Assembly (NCBI GenBank): GCA_963741135.1
Contig: CAVUHC010000004.1
Coordinates: forward strand, 1 to 64,000
Length of the DNA: 64,000 nt
Reading direction: 5' to 3'
Source of the DNA: Gp6-AA40 sp963741135
GTDB lineage: Bacteria > Acidobacteriota > Vicinamibacteria > Vicinamibacterales > UBA2999
Shown here: positions 44,009 to 51,873 of the stretch, piece by piece
How the letters are laid out: each line of letters starts with the position of its first letter
How positions within the stretch are numbered: the first letter of the stretch is position 1
Notes under the pieces: model-generated
Seen by the model: the letters and a program-made list of their open reading frames with translations, nothing else
Told to the model about the DNA's origin: nothing
The model's database searches: none
Position numbers and translations under genes: made by a program

Positions 44009-46177
44009 TCACGGGCAGGGTTTGAGCGGGATCCAGCGCTGCTGGGACGCTACAACCGACGGCGTTCCAATGAAATCGGCCTCGATAGCCACGCCCAGCT
44101 CGCGCGTATCCGCCTGGCCGAATTGCGACGGTCGCCACGTGCGCGAGACGTCGGTGTCGAACACCACGCGGTCCTGGCCTTCGGGCAGCTCGAAGGCCCG
44201 CGCGCTCACGCCGGAATTGCTGCGGAGCTCGTCGACCAGCGTTTCGCACGGGGTCGTGATCCGCAGCCTGACAGGCTGCGTGTCGGCGTCAGGGTGCTCG
44301 ATGTGGTACCGGATAACGAGAAATCGCGACGTGGTGCCGAGCGCGAACGTCGCGTGCTTCTTCGTCCAGCGGAACTGTCCCTGCGGCAGGCGCTCGGACG
44401 CGTACGTCCCGCTCATGTAATCGCGATTGGTTCGCGCCGCGCGCTCGAGCGGATTGAGTGGCCCAACCGCAAGCACGAGATGACCGCCCGCATATCCCAC
44501 CGCGATCACCACTCCCGCGATCCACGCCAGGTGTCGCCGGGGTAGGCCGACCTGCCAGCCTCCGCCCTTCGGGCTACGGCGGCCCGCCGTAGCTTCAGCG
44601 AAGGCGGGAAGGTCGGCCTCTACGGCCGGTAGGCTCGTGAGCATCTCGAACCGCGCGACGACGTAGAAAAAGATCAGCAGGACGATCGGGTTCTGCGTCG
44701 GCATCCCGAGCAGCGAGGCTACACCGATGCCGACCAGGAGGCCGCGCAGCGTCTGAGTCTCGATGCGCGCATCGGGTCGCGATCGCCTGGTCAGCACGAG
44801 CCACGCGATGAGAAGAGACCAGATCAGGATCGGCAGTGACGCCACCAGGCCGAACTCAGCCACCTGGTGGCGCCACCAGTTCTGCGCGTTGTCGAACGGC
44901 AACTTGTCCTGGGCCATGGTCCGCCAGTAATCAGGCGCCATCCAGTTGAAGCTGCCGACGCCAACCCCCGTCAGCGGATAGTCGCGGATCATCCGCGTCG
45001 CCACGCTGCCGTACCCACCGCGTGTCCAGAGATCGCGCAGCGAGGCGTTGGGTCCGGACCCCTCCGCCATGCGCTGCAGCGGGCCGATCGCACCGGCGCC
45101 GATCGCCAGGATCAGCACCACGACGGCGACGCCCGCGAGCAGTGACGGCGTCTCCCGCGCGCTGACGTCGTCGCGTCTCCCAGCCCGGAGGAGCTCATAC
45201 ACGAGCAGCAACGTTCCAAACGCTCCGCACACCATTGCGGTGCGTGAGCCGGACATCCATGCTCCCGCCCAGTTCAGCGCGAGGACCGCCGCCTGTGCCA
45301 CGCGCGCATGCCGGAAGCGCAGATAGGGGATTGAGACGAACGCGATCGGCCCGGCAAGCGCAGCCACGGAGCCGTACGCATTGGCATCGAGCAGCGTGCC
45401 CGCGGCGCGACGCAGCCCCGGCCAGATCCCTCCGCTCAGGAACGCCATGTTCACCGTTCCCTGATAGATCGCGACGAGGCTGGCGATTGAGGCGCCGATC
45501 CAAATGCCGTGAACCGCCTGTGGCGGAGCGTTGGGCTTGGGGGGCCGGCTCCCGACTTCGCCAAGGCTGCGTCGGGCAAGAAAGCCGGCCCCTACGTACA
45601 AACCTTCCAGCCAGAGCAGCGCGACCAGTTGCGTCAGAACGACGTGGAGGATCCAGCTCTCGACCTGCGGCGTGTTCAAGTACGCCCATGAATCGAGCGC
45701 GCCAGTGTCGCGGAGCGCGCCGAGCCGCAGTCCCGCTTCGCGGACGATGAGGACCGGCCACGCGAGTGACAGCGTCAGTGCCCACACCCCCAGCGGAATT
45801 CGCCAGGGCCGCGGCAGCTCCCAGCGATTGCGCGGCGTCAGCGGAAGGAGTGCGCCGAACAGCGCGGCGAGCCAGACGGTGTAGAAGGCGTTGATCGCGG
45901 CGACATGAACACTTGCGGCAAGCAGCGCGGGAAGGATCGGGCCTGCACCTGTCGCAACAGCGACTGTCGTCGATCCCCAACGACGGCCACACATGATGGC
46001 AGCGATGAAGGCGATCGCGGCGACAACGCGCAGCGTCCACCCGACGGCCGGATCGATCCAGAGGTGAAGGGGAAGTGCGAGCGCAACCGCAGCGAGCGTT
46101 GCCGTCTTGCTGAGACGCTCAGGGAAGCCGGTGGATCCTTCCTGCGGAGTCGTCACCGGAGGATCGGTGTGGAGCAC
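44009..46177 (-). CDS. O-antigen ligase-like membrane protein
   Basis: A 722-residue protein with about 12 membrane helices in the first 500 residues and a periplasmic C-terminal part. The Wzy/WaaL-type periplasmic loop is visible as YGSVATRMIRDYPLTGVGVG...NWMAPDYWR...FDNAQNWWRHQVAEFGLVAS, with conserved Arg and His residues. It probably joins or polymerises surface polysaccharide at the periplasmic face. Two REP-derived segments sit in loops (FLARRSLGEVGSRPPKPNA and PAFAEATAGRRSPKGGGWQV). Its start overlaps the end of the upstream methyltransferase by 25 bp. Confidence 0.8.
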   Translation of the reverse strand: MLHTDPPVTTPQEGSTGFPERLSKTATLAAVALALPLHLWIDPAVGWTLRVVAAIAFIAAIMCGRRWGSTTVAVATGAGPILPALLAASVHVAAINAFYTVWLAALFGALLPLTPRNRWELPRPWRIPLGVWALTLSLAWPVLIVREAGLRLGALRDTGALDSWAYLNTPQVESWILHVVLTQLVALLWLEGLYVGAGFLARRSLGEVGSRPPKPNAPPQAVHGIWIGASIASLVAIYQGTVNMAFLSGGIWPGLRRAAGTLLDANAYGSVAALAGPIAFVSIPYLRFRHARVAQAAVLALNWAGAWMSGSRTAMVCGAFGTLLLVYELLRAGRRDDVSARETPSLLAGVAVVVLILAIGAGAIGPLQRMAEGSGPNASLRDLWTRGGYGSVATRMIRDYPLTGVGVGSFNWMAPDYWRTMAQDKLPFDNAQNWWRHQVAEFGLVASLPILIWSLLIAWLVLTRRSRPDARIETQTLRGLLVGIGVASLLGMPTQNPIVLLIFFYVVARFEMLTSLPAVEADLPAFAEATAGRRSPKGGGWQVGLPRRHLAWIAGVVIAVGYAGGHLVLAVGPLNPLERAARTNRDYMSGTYASERLPQGQFRWTKKHATFALGTTSRFLVIRYHIEHPDADTQPVRLRITTPCETLVDELRSNSGVSARAFELPEGQDRVVFDTDVSRTWRPSQFGQADTRELGVAIEADFIGTPSVVASQQRWIPLKPCP
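44543..44627. repeat. REP-like palindrome inside the O-antigen ligase gene
   Basis: Arms CCGACCTGCC..CCTCCGCC and GGCGGGAAGGTCGG surround the core CTACGGCGGCCCGCCGTAGC. On the coding strand it is read in frame as AFAEATAGRRSPKGGG. A second, different element lies at 45535-45600 (translated ARRSLGEVGSRPPK). Confidence 0.75.
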
Positions 46178-47010
46178 TTCGCGATCATCGGCTCATTGCA
46201 GCTCAAGTCGGTGCTTCTCGTCACGACCGGAAGGTACCCGGCATCAGACTGAAGGGCCTTGATTTGCCCGGGCAGATCCGGCAAGGTGAAGAGATCGACG
46301 CTGGCATAAAACGCGCGCAGCACCCACAGGAATTCTCCCGCCGACCATTCGCGCACGTGCTCCGAGAACGCAGGTGTGCGATCGACACTCCGGAACGGAT
46401 CGCAGTACTTGTTCGGTGTCGTGATGATGGCTGAGTCCGCCACGCGCGACAGCTCGTGCAGCAGGGACCCGAACCCATCGATATGTTCGATGACTTCTAT
46501 GGCGACGACGAGATCGAACTCGCGCGAGCCAAAGCCGCTGAGCGGCCGGTCGCAGTACCCGATGTTTGGCCGCGATCGATGTGCCTCTGCCCACGCGCGA
46601 GCCCCTTGATTGAATTCAGAGGCGACGATGGTCCGCCGCGCATCTTCGCCCGCGGTCCACGAGAACAGGCCTGTTCCGGATCCGATTTCAAGAATCCTGC
46701 GTGCCTCCCCGACGAGGCTGACCGCCGCACGATTCACGAGCGTGATGTTGAAAGGTTCAAAGGGCCCACCGAGACGCTGCCGCTCCAGTTTGACTTCCAG
46801 GTTCACTGGTCCGGCCTCTGTACGCTCGACATATGGCGCATCGAACAGGGACTTGCTGTACCGATCGAGCCGGTACGCGAGTCGCCTCACGTTCTCACGG
46901 TACCCGAAGGCGTGCCGGCTCTTCTCGACGATCCGCGCCAGCAGCGTCTCGTGATCCATAGCGGCCGCGCGGCGGATCTTCCCCTGAACCGTGCCAAATA
47001 GGCTCATCAC
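46153..47010 (-). CDS. Class I SAM-dependent methyltransferase
   Basis: A 285-residue methyltransferase with motif I RRILEIGSGTGLFSW, motif II IVASEFNQGARAWAEA, FDLVVAIEVIEHIDGFGSLL and ADSAIITTPNKYCDPF, all characteristic of the Methyltransf_11/23 type. The long N-terminus (VQGKIRRAAAMDHETLLARI) is helical. It ends inside the start of the O-antigen ligase gene and is probably co-transcribed with it, so it may modify a surface glycan or its lipid carrier. Confidence 0.82.
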   Translation of the reverse strand: MMSLFGTVQGKIRRAAAMDHETLLARIVEKSRHAFGYRENVRRLAYRLDRYSKSLFDAPYVERTEAGPVNLEVKLERQRLGGPFEPFNITLVNRAAVSLVGEARRILEIGSGTGLFSWTAGEDARRTIVASEFNQGARAWAEAHRSRPNIGYCDRPLSGFGSREFDLVVAIEVIEHIDGFGSLLHELSRVADSAIITTPNKYCDPFRSVDRTPAFSEHVREWSAGEFLWVLRAFYASVDLFTLPDLPGQIKALQSDAGYLPVVTRSTDLSCNEPMIAKCSTPILR

Positions 47011-47078
47011 TCCGCACGGATTATCGCTTCATTTGCCGGAGACAACCGACGCATCGCGCGGCGTCCTTGGTGAAGAGC

Positions 47079-47936
47079 TCACGCGCGCCGCGCCACGGCC
47101 ATGAGGAAGTCGCCGTGCCCCAGCGCACGGTCGATGGTGCGAAACAGGGTTTTGTACACCCGCCAGTGCAGGTTCTCGTGGCCCGGATCGCGCGTGTAAG
47201 AACGGGTGCGCACGTCGCAGCCCTGCTCCTCGAGGAGCTTCCGCAAGTGGCGCGCCTGGTAGACATAGGTGTGGTCGGTTGCGGTGCGGAACTCAGGGAT
47301 GCGCAAGCGCAGGCGCGACCACTGACGTTCCCATGCCGCCTGGCTGGTCCAGGCGTCCTCGGTTGCGATGACCACGACGCCACCCGGACGCACCAGGCCC
47401 ACGACCTCGGTCACGAAGGCACGCGGATCCGTGACGTGTTCGACGACCTGCAGCGTCACCGCCACATCAAAGCTTGACGGAGGAAACGGCAGGCCCGGCC
47501 AAGTGCCCTCGACGACGTCGAAGCCGAGCGCCCGGCAACGCTCGACGGCGCGCACACCGGGATCGCAGCCGCGCGCGCGAAAGCCGGCGTCGCGCAGGAG
47601 ACCGAGCATCTCTCCGTTGCCGCACCCCACTTCGACGACGGACGGGTGAGGTGGCGGGGGCCAATCGGCCCAGAGGCGTTGCATCAACGGCAACTCGTCC
47701 GCGCGATAGTGGTGCGCGTTATTCGTCGCGTCGGCGTCCGGCCAGATCTGCTCGTAGAAGGTGTGGGCGTAGAAGTCTGCAATCTCGGCTTCAGAAGCCT
47801 GTGGCTGCGAAATGAGGAGACCGCAGTCGCTGCAGCGCACCTGCTCGGAGTGGAGCAGCACTTGCTGGCGCTGCGCCTTGGCGAAGGGCACGAACCGCCG
47901 CCCCCTGCAGAGCGGACACTGCTCGACGCGCTTCAT
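47079..47936 (-). CDS. Zinc-ribbon class I SAM methyltransferase
   Basis: A 285-residue methyltransferase with an N-terminal zinc ribbon (VEQCPLCRGRRFVPF ... VRCSDCGLLISQP), the arrangement common in sugar C-methyltransferases and in glycan-locus enzymes. The core has VVEVGCGNGEMLGLLRDAGF, DVAVTLQVVEHVTDPRAFVT and LVRPGGVVVIATEDAW. ATG 47936 is chosen because it begins directly at the zinc ribbon; the frame is open upstream. A decayed copy lies at 49571-49750. Confidence 0.82.
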   Translation of the reverse strand: MKRVEQCPLCRGRRFVPFAKAQRQQVLLHSEQVRCSDCGLLISQPQASEAEIADFYAHTFYEQIWPDADATNNAHHYRADELPLMQRLWADWPPPPHPSVVEVGCGNGEMLGLLRDAGFRARGCDPGVRAVERCRALGFDVVEGTWPGLPFPPSSFDVAVTLQVVEHVTDPRAFVTEVVGLVRPGGVVVIATEDAWTSQAAWERQWSRLRLRIPEFRTATDHTYVYQARHLRKLLEEQGCDVRTRSYTRDPGHENLHWRVYKTLFRTIDRALGHGDFLMAVARRA

Positions 47937-48018
47937 CCGTCCGTATGATACAGAAATCCCACCACCAGAGATGGTGAGCGCCACACCCGCACGTGGTCCA
48001 TCCGCTACGATGTAGCGG

Positions 48019-48777
48019 ATGCCGCGCTGGGAACATCGAACCACCTATACCGAGATCCCCGAAGGACGCGACGGCCACATGGTTCGCGTCATCGGAGGGT
48101 GGCTGCAGTCGGTGGTGGTTCGCGCCCTTCGTGACACGACGCCTCCGGCCCGGGTCATCGACATCGGTTGCGGGGAACAGCCGCTCCGGACGCTCGTGGA
48201 GTCGGAAGGCGCGACGTACGTCGGTTTCGACGTCGAGCAGAACGCGCAGGAATCAGTCGCCATCATCGGTTTCATCGATCGAGGTTTGCCGGTTCCGTGG
48301 GCTGACGCGCATCACGTCTACGACGTCGTGTTGTGCACGGAAGTCCTGGAACACGTCGCCGACTGGGATATCGCCTTCATGAATCTCCGGTCGCTCGTCG
48401 CGCCGCGCGGGCGGGTCATCATGACCGTGCCCTTCGTTTTTCCGCTCCACATGGAGCCTCTCGACTACTTCCGCGCCACGCCACATGCCATCGAAAAGCT
48501 TGCAGATCGACATCATTTCGTGATCGACGAACTGCTCAAGCTCGGAAACGCGAGAGACGTCATTGCGACCGCGCTCGACGACGTCTCCATCCTGCCAAAC
48601 CAGCCGACATGGGTGCCGAGAATCGCGGCGAGGGTATTGAGAACAGGCCGGACATGGCTCGTGAGGTTGATTCAGCGCGATGCGCTGTGGGCCCGGGTCC
48701 GCGTCACTTCCAACACGTATCTCTCGAACGCAGTCGTTCTGCGTCCGCTCGATCCAGCATCAGGAGAACGCGTGTAG
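48019..48777 (+). CDS. Class I SAM-dependent methyltransferase
   Basis: A 252-residue methyltransferase on the opposite strand from its neighbours. Motif I is PARVIDIGCGEQPLRTLVES, followed by VYDVVLCTEVLEHVADWDIA and APRGRVIMTVPFVFPLHMEP. The latter part, LDYFRATPHAIEKLADRHHF, is typical of small glycan-locus methyltransferases. The start is ATG 48019, divergent from the zinc-ribbon enzyme with about 80 bp between. Confidence 0.82.
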   Translation: MPRWEHRTTYTEIPEGRDGHMVRVIGGWLQSVVVRALRDTTPPARVIDIGCGEQPLRTLVESEGATYVGFDVEQNAQESVAIIGFIDRGLPVPWADAHHVYDVVLCTEVLEHVADWDIAFMNLRSLVAPRGRVIMTVPFVFPLHMEPLDYFRATPHAIEKLADRHHFVIDELLKLGNARDVIATALDDVSILPNQPTWVPRIAARVLRTGRTWLVRLIQRDALWARVRVTSNTYLSNAVVLRPLDPASGERV

Positions 48778-48791
48778 ACGAGCGCGGTTCG

Positions 48792-49574
48792 TCAGAAGTC
48801 ACTGTGCTGGTCCCAGCGGCGTGTGCCGGCTGCACCGTTACCGACGACATCGTCCGCGGTCTTTCTGAACGCAATGAAATTGCCCGGTGGCAAACCGAGC
48901 GCAGAGTCCGGACGGAGGATGTCCGGCCTGATCAGGCGTTGCGCCAGACGGCGCATCGGGAATGACGACAGCGCGCCGCCGACCGCCCGTGACAGCCATC
49001 GTACCGGTGTCGTTGCGGCTGCGCTGGTGTCGGCTACCTCGTACCGCCGGTGCATCGCGACGTACCTGGCAAGCTTTCTGACAGCGGGGTACGCGGCCGT
49101 ATCGTCCAGCACGACGATCCCGCCGACATCCAGCAGGCGATCGACGAAGAAGAAATCGACCATGGCGTAGTCGAAGGTATGCCAGCCATCAATGAGGGCG
49201 ATCCCGACGTGTTCGCCGGCCGCCTCCAGAGCAGGCAGCACCCGATGCGACGACTCGCCATGAAATTCCACCAACGATCGGAACCCGGCGCGCTCGGCGT
49301 TGTACAGCCCGAGGCCTTTCCAGCCAAGCTCCTGGTGCGGATCGATCACGATGTGTTTCTGTCCACCTACTTCGGCGAGCGCCTCACAGATGAAGAGCGT
49401 GGATACACCGAACGCGCATCCCACTTCGAGAGTCACCCGCGGCCGGCGTGCGTGGATGAAACCCTGCAGGGCTGTGCCTTCCGCCATCGAGATCTCGCTG
49501 TCGAGAGGGACGACGGAACCGTCGCGCGTCTGGACGCGGCGGGTCGTAAGCATTTCGGAGAGGATGGGGTTCAT
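48792..49574 (-). CDS. Methyltransf_24-type SAM methyltransferase
   Basis: A 260-residue protein: VTLEVGCAFGVSTLFICEAL (motif I), KHIVIDPHQELGWKGLGLYN, VGIALIDGWHTFDYAMVDFF and DVGGIVVLDDTAAYPAVRKL. The order is that of CmcI-like/Methyltransf_24 proteins, often sugar O-methyltransferases. ATG 49574 is chosen because the family N-terminus (NPILSEMLTTRRVQTRDGSV) begins there. Confidence 0.8.
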   Translation of the reverse strand: MNPILSEMLTTRRVQTRDGSVVPLDSEISMAEGTALQGFIHARRPRVTLEVGCAFGVSTLFICEALAEVGGQKHIVIDPHQELGWKGLGLYNAERAGFRSLVEFHGESSHRVLPALEAAGEHVGIALIDGWHTFDYAMVDFFFVDRLLDVGGIVVLDDTAAYPAVRKLARYVAMHRRYEVADTSAAATTPVRWLSRAVGGALSSFPMRRLAQRLIRPDILRPDSALGLPPGNFIAFRKTADDVVGNGAAGTRRWDQHSDF

Positions 49575-49750
49575 GTGCGCCGTGCCACGGCCATAGGGTA
49601 GTCGCCGTGCCTCAGCACGCGGTCGATGCCGCACTGACGTTCCCACGCTGTCTGGCTGGTCCAGGCGTCCTCGGTCGCGATGACCACCACGCCGCCCGGC
49701 CGCACCAGACCGACGACTTCGCGCACGAAGGCGCAAGGATCCGTGACCGC
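49571..49750 (-). pseudogene. Internal-deletion remnant of the zinc-ribbon methyltransferase
   Basis: The stretch VTDPCAFVREVVGLVRPGGV...EDAWTSQTAWERQ matches residues 140-180 of the 47079-47936 enzyme almost exactly. It is then joined directly to a form of that enzyme's last residues (IDRVLRHGDYPMAVARR). The N-terminal two thirds and about 60 internal residues are missing. It lies between the Methyltransf_24 gene and rho, so part of the methyltransferase gene was duplicated here and then decayed. Confidence 0.8.
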
Positions 49751-51132
49751 TAAGACTTGCCGGACGCCATCGCCGCGAGGAAGTCTGCGTTCGTCTTCGC
49801 CTTGCTCATCTTCGACAGCAGCAGCTCCATCGCCTCGGTGGCGGAGAGCGGCGTCAACACCTTCCGCAGCACCCACACGCGATTGAGCTCTTCCTTCGGC
49901 AGCAGGAGCTCTTCCTTCCGCGTGCCGCTCTTCGTGATGTCGATCGACGGGAACACGCGGCGATCGGTCAGCTTCCGATCGAGGTGGATTTCCATGTTGC
50001 CGGTGCCCTTGAACTCCTCGAAGATCACTTCGTCCATGCGCGAGCCGGTGTCGACGAGCGCGGTGGCGACGATCGTCAGCGAGCCGCCTTCCTCGATGTT
50101 GCGCGCCGCACCGAAGAAACGCTTCGGGCGCTGGAGTGCGTTGCTGTCCACGCCGCCGGAGAGCACCTTGCCAGACGCCGGCACGATGGTGTTGTAGGCG
50201 CGGGCAAGACGAGTAATCGAGTCGAGCAGGATCACGACGTCCTTCTTGTGCTCGACCAGGCGCTTCGCCTTCTCGATCACCATCTCGGCGACCTGCACGT
50301 GGCGCTGCGCGGGCTCGTCGAACGTCGACGAAATGACTTCACCGCGCACCGAGCGCTGCATGTCGGTCACTTCTTCCGGCCGCTCGTCGATGAGCAGCAC
50401 AATCAGGTACACCTCGGGATGGTTCTTCGTGATGCTGTTCGCCAGGCTCTGGAGCAGCATCGTCTTGCCGGTGCGCGGGGGAGCGACGATCAGCCCGCGC
50501 TGCCCCTTGCCGATCGGGGTCAGGAGATCCATCACGCGACCGGAGAGGTTTTCGCTGTCTGTTTCGAGATTGAGCTTCTCCTGGGGGTAGAGCGGCGTGA
50601 GGTTCTCGAAGAAGATCTTCTCCTTCGTCTTCTCGGGCGGCTCGAAGTTGATCGCCTCGACTTTGATCAGCGCGAAGTAGCGCTCGCCGTCCTTCGGCGG
50701 CCGGATGACGCCGGACACGGTGTCGCCGGTGTGCAGGTCGAACTTGCGGATCTGCGACGGCGAGACGTAGATGTCGTCGGGCCCGGGCAGGTAGTTGTAG
50801 TCGGGCGCACGCAGGAAGCCGAAGCCGTCTGGCAGCGTCTCGAGCACCCCTTCCGAGAAGATGTTGCCGCTCTTCTCGGCGCGGACGCGGAGGATCTCGA
50901 AGATCAGTTCCTGCTTCCGCATGCCGGTGGCGCCGGCGATGTCCAGCTCCTTGGCAATCTTGGTCAGCGCGGAGATGCTCATCTCCTTCATCGCCGACAG
51001 CGAGATGACCTGGGCTGGCGCCGGGGTCGGGGCCGCATTGGATGCGACGGGGGCAACGGGTGCGGCAGCGGGGGTTGCGGTGGCGGCGGCTACGCCGCCG
51101 TTTGGCTTGGCAGTTTGACGATCAGCTTCCAC
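49750..51132 (-). CDS. rho: Transcription termination factor Rho
   Basis: A 460-residue hexameric RNA helicase. The N-terminus has an unusual Ala/Pro/Thr-rich extension (VAAATATPAAAPVAPVASNA), then the Rho N-terminal domain (MKEMSISALTKIAKELDIAG) and the RNA-binding cold-shock-like domain (GFGFLRAPDYNYLPGPDDIY). The ATPase core has Walker A RGLIVAPPRTGKTMLLQ, VVILLDSITRLARAYN and the SGGVDSNALQRPKRFFGAAR region. Length is normal apart from the extension. Its start overlaps the 3' end of engB by 43 bp. Confidence 0.97.
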   Translation of the reverse strand: MEADRQTAKPNGGVAAATATPAAAPVAPVASNAAPTPAPAQVISLSAMKEMSISALTKIAKELDIAGATGMRKQELIFEILRVRAEKSGNIFSEGVLETLPDGFGFLRAPDYNYLPGPDDIYVSPSQIRKFDLHTGDTVSGVIRPPKDGERYFALIKVEAINFEPPEKTKEKIFFENLTPLYPQEKLNLETDSENLSGRVMDLLTPIGKGQRGLIVAPPRTGKTMLLQSLANSITKNHPEVYLIVLLIDERPEEVTDMQRSVRGEVISSTFDEPAQRHVQVAEMVIEKAKRLVEHKKDVVILLDSITRLARAYNTIVPASGKVLSGGVDSNALQRPKRFFGAARNIEEGGSLTIVATALVDTGSRMDEVIFEEFKGTGNMEIHLDRKLTDRRVFPSIDITKSGTRKEELLLPKEELNRVWVLRKVLTPLSATEAMELLLSKMSKAKTNADFLAAMASGKS

Positions 51133-51752
51133 AGTGCGTCCAATCCTTCGCCGTCCATCGCCGATACCAGCGGAACGGGCATTTGAAACAACGATTCCAT
51201 CTCACGTGTGTGACGCGTGCGCTCCGCCCGCGTCAGTTTGTCGACCTTGGTCCCCACGACACCGCGCGGGCACGGCTGCGACTCCAGCCACGACCACGTT
51301 TCGAGATCCGACTCGAGGCCCGGATGCCGCGAGTCGACGAGAAGCAGGACGCCAATTGGGGTCCGGGATTCGGGATTCGGGGTTCGGGATTCGAGTCCTG
51401 AGTCCCGAGTCCCGAGTCCCGAGTCCCGAATCCCGATCGCCCGTGAAAAATAAGCGTCCACGAGCTTGTTGAATTCCTGCGCCGACGCATCGCCGCCCCG
51501 CGCATAGCCGTATCCGGGGAGATCGACCAGGTAGAGCGGCGGTGACGACCCCCGCTGTACCCGATAGAAGTTGGCGAGTCGCGTCTTGCCGGGCGCAGCG
51601 CTCGTGCGGGCCAGCGGACGCCGCACCAGCGCGTTGATCAGGCTCGATTTACCGACATTGGACCGGCCGACCATCGCAATTTCCGGAAGCCGGTCACGCG
51701 GAAAGTCGCCGGCGCCCGCGGCGCTCGTGACGAACTCAGCGACGATCTGCAA
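51090..51752 (-). CDS. engB: Ribosome biogenesis GTPase EngB (YihA/YsxC)
   Basis: A 220-residue GTPase. G1 is MVGRSNVGKSSLINAL, G2 includes SAAPGKTRLANFYRVQ, G3 VDLPGYGYA, G4 VGTKVDKL and G5 PLVSAMDGEGLDALW. It is needed for 50S subunit assembly. Between G3 and G4 an extra 25-odd residues (starting RAIGIRDSGLGTRDSGLE and ending PESRTP) come from an in-frame GGGATTCGGGATTC-type repeat at 51357-51438. The insertion lies in the loop before the strand VLLLVDSRHPGLES, so the core fold can be kept. Family length without it is about 195. Confidence 0.95.
   Translation of the reverse strand: MQIVAEFVTSAAGAGDFPRDRLPEIAMVGRSNVGKSSLINALVRRPLARTSAAPGKTRLANFYRVQRGSSPPLYLVDLPGYGYARGGDASAQEFNKLVDAYFSRAIGIRDSGLGTRDSGLESRTPNPESRTPIGVLLLVDSRHPGLESDLETWSWLESQPCPRGVVGTKVDKLTRAERTRHTREMESLFQMPVPLVSAMDGEGLDALWKLIVKLPSQTAA
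51357..51438. repeat. GGGATTCGGGATTCGGG tandem tract inside engB
   Basis: Units GGGATTCG/GGGGTTCG (51365-51394) are followed by complementary units GAGTCCCGAGTCCCGA (51401-51434). The tract can form a hairpin. Its total length keeps the engB frame open, giving alternating RDSGL and RTPNPES peptides. Confidence 0.85.
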
Positions 51753-51775
51753 AACGAAGGCCTTTCAATCCCAAC

Positions 51776-51852
51776 GGGCCACGGAGGCACGGAGGCACGG
51801 AGAAACTAATAGGTTTGAAAACTCCGTGATTCCGTGTCTCCGTGGCTCGTGA
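51776..51852. repeat. CACGGAGGCACGGAGG-type hairpin repeat
   Basis: CCACGGAGGCACGGAGGCAC (51780) faces CTCCGTGATTCCGTGTCTCC (51821). It fills the gap between lon and engB. The same family occurs at 57715-57792. Confidence 0.78.
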
Positions 51853-51873
51853 GAGTGATCAACGCTTCGACGT

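Noticed and set aside
42380..44545. Plus-strand frame of 721 codons
   Set aside because: It overlaps the amidohydrolase, methyltransferase, L31 and ligase genes on the other strand and has no recognisable domain.
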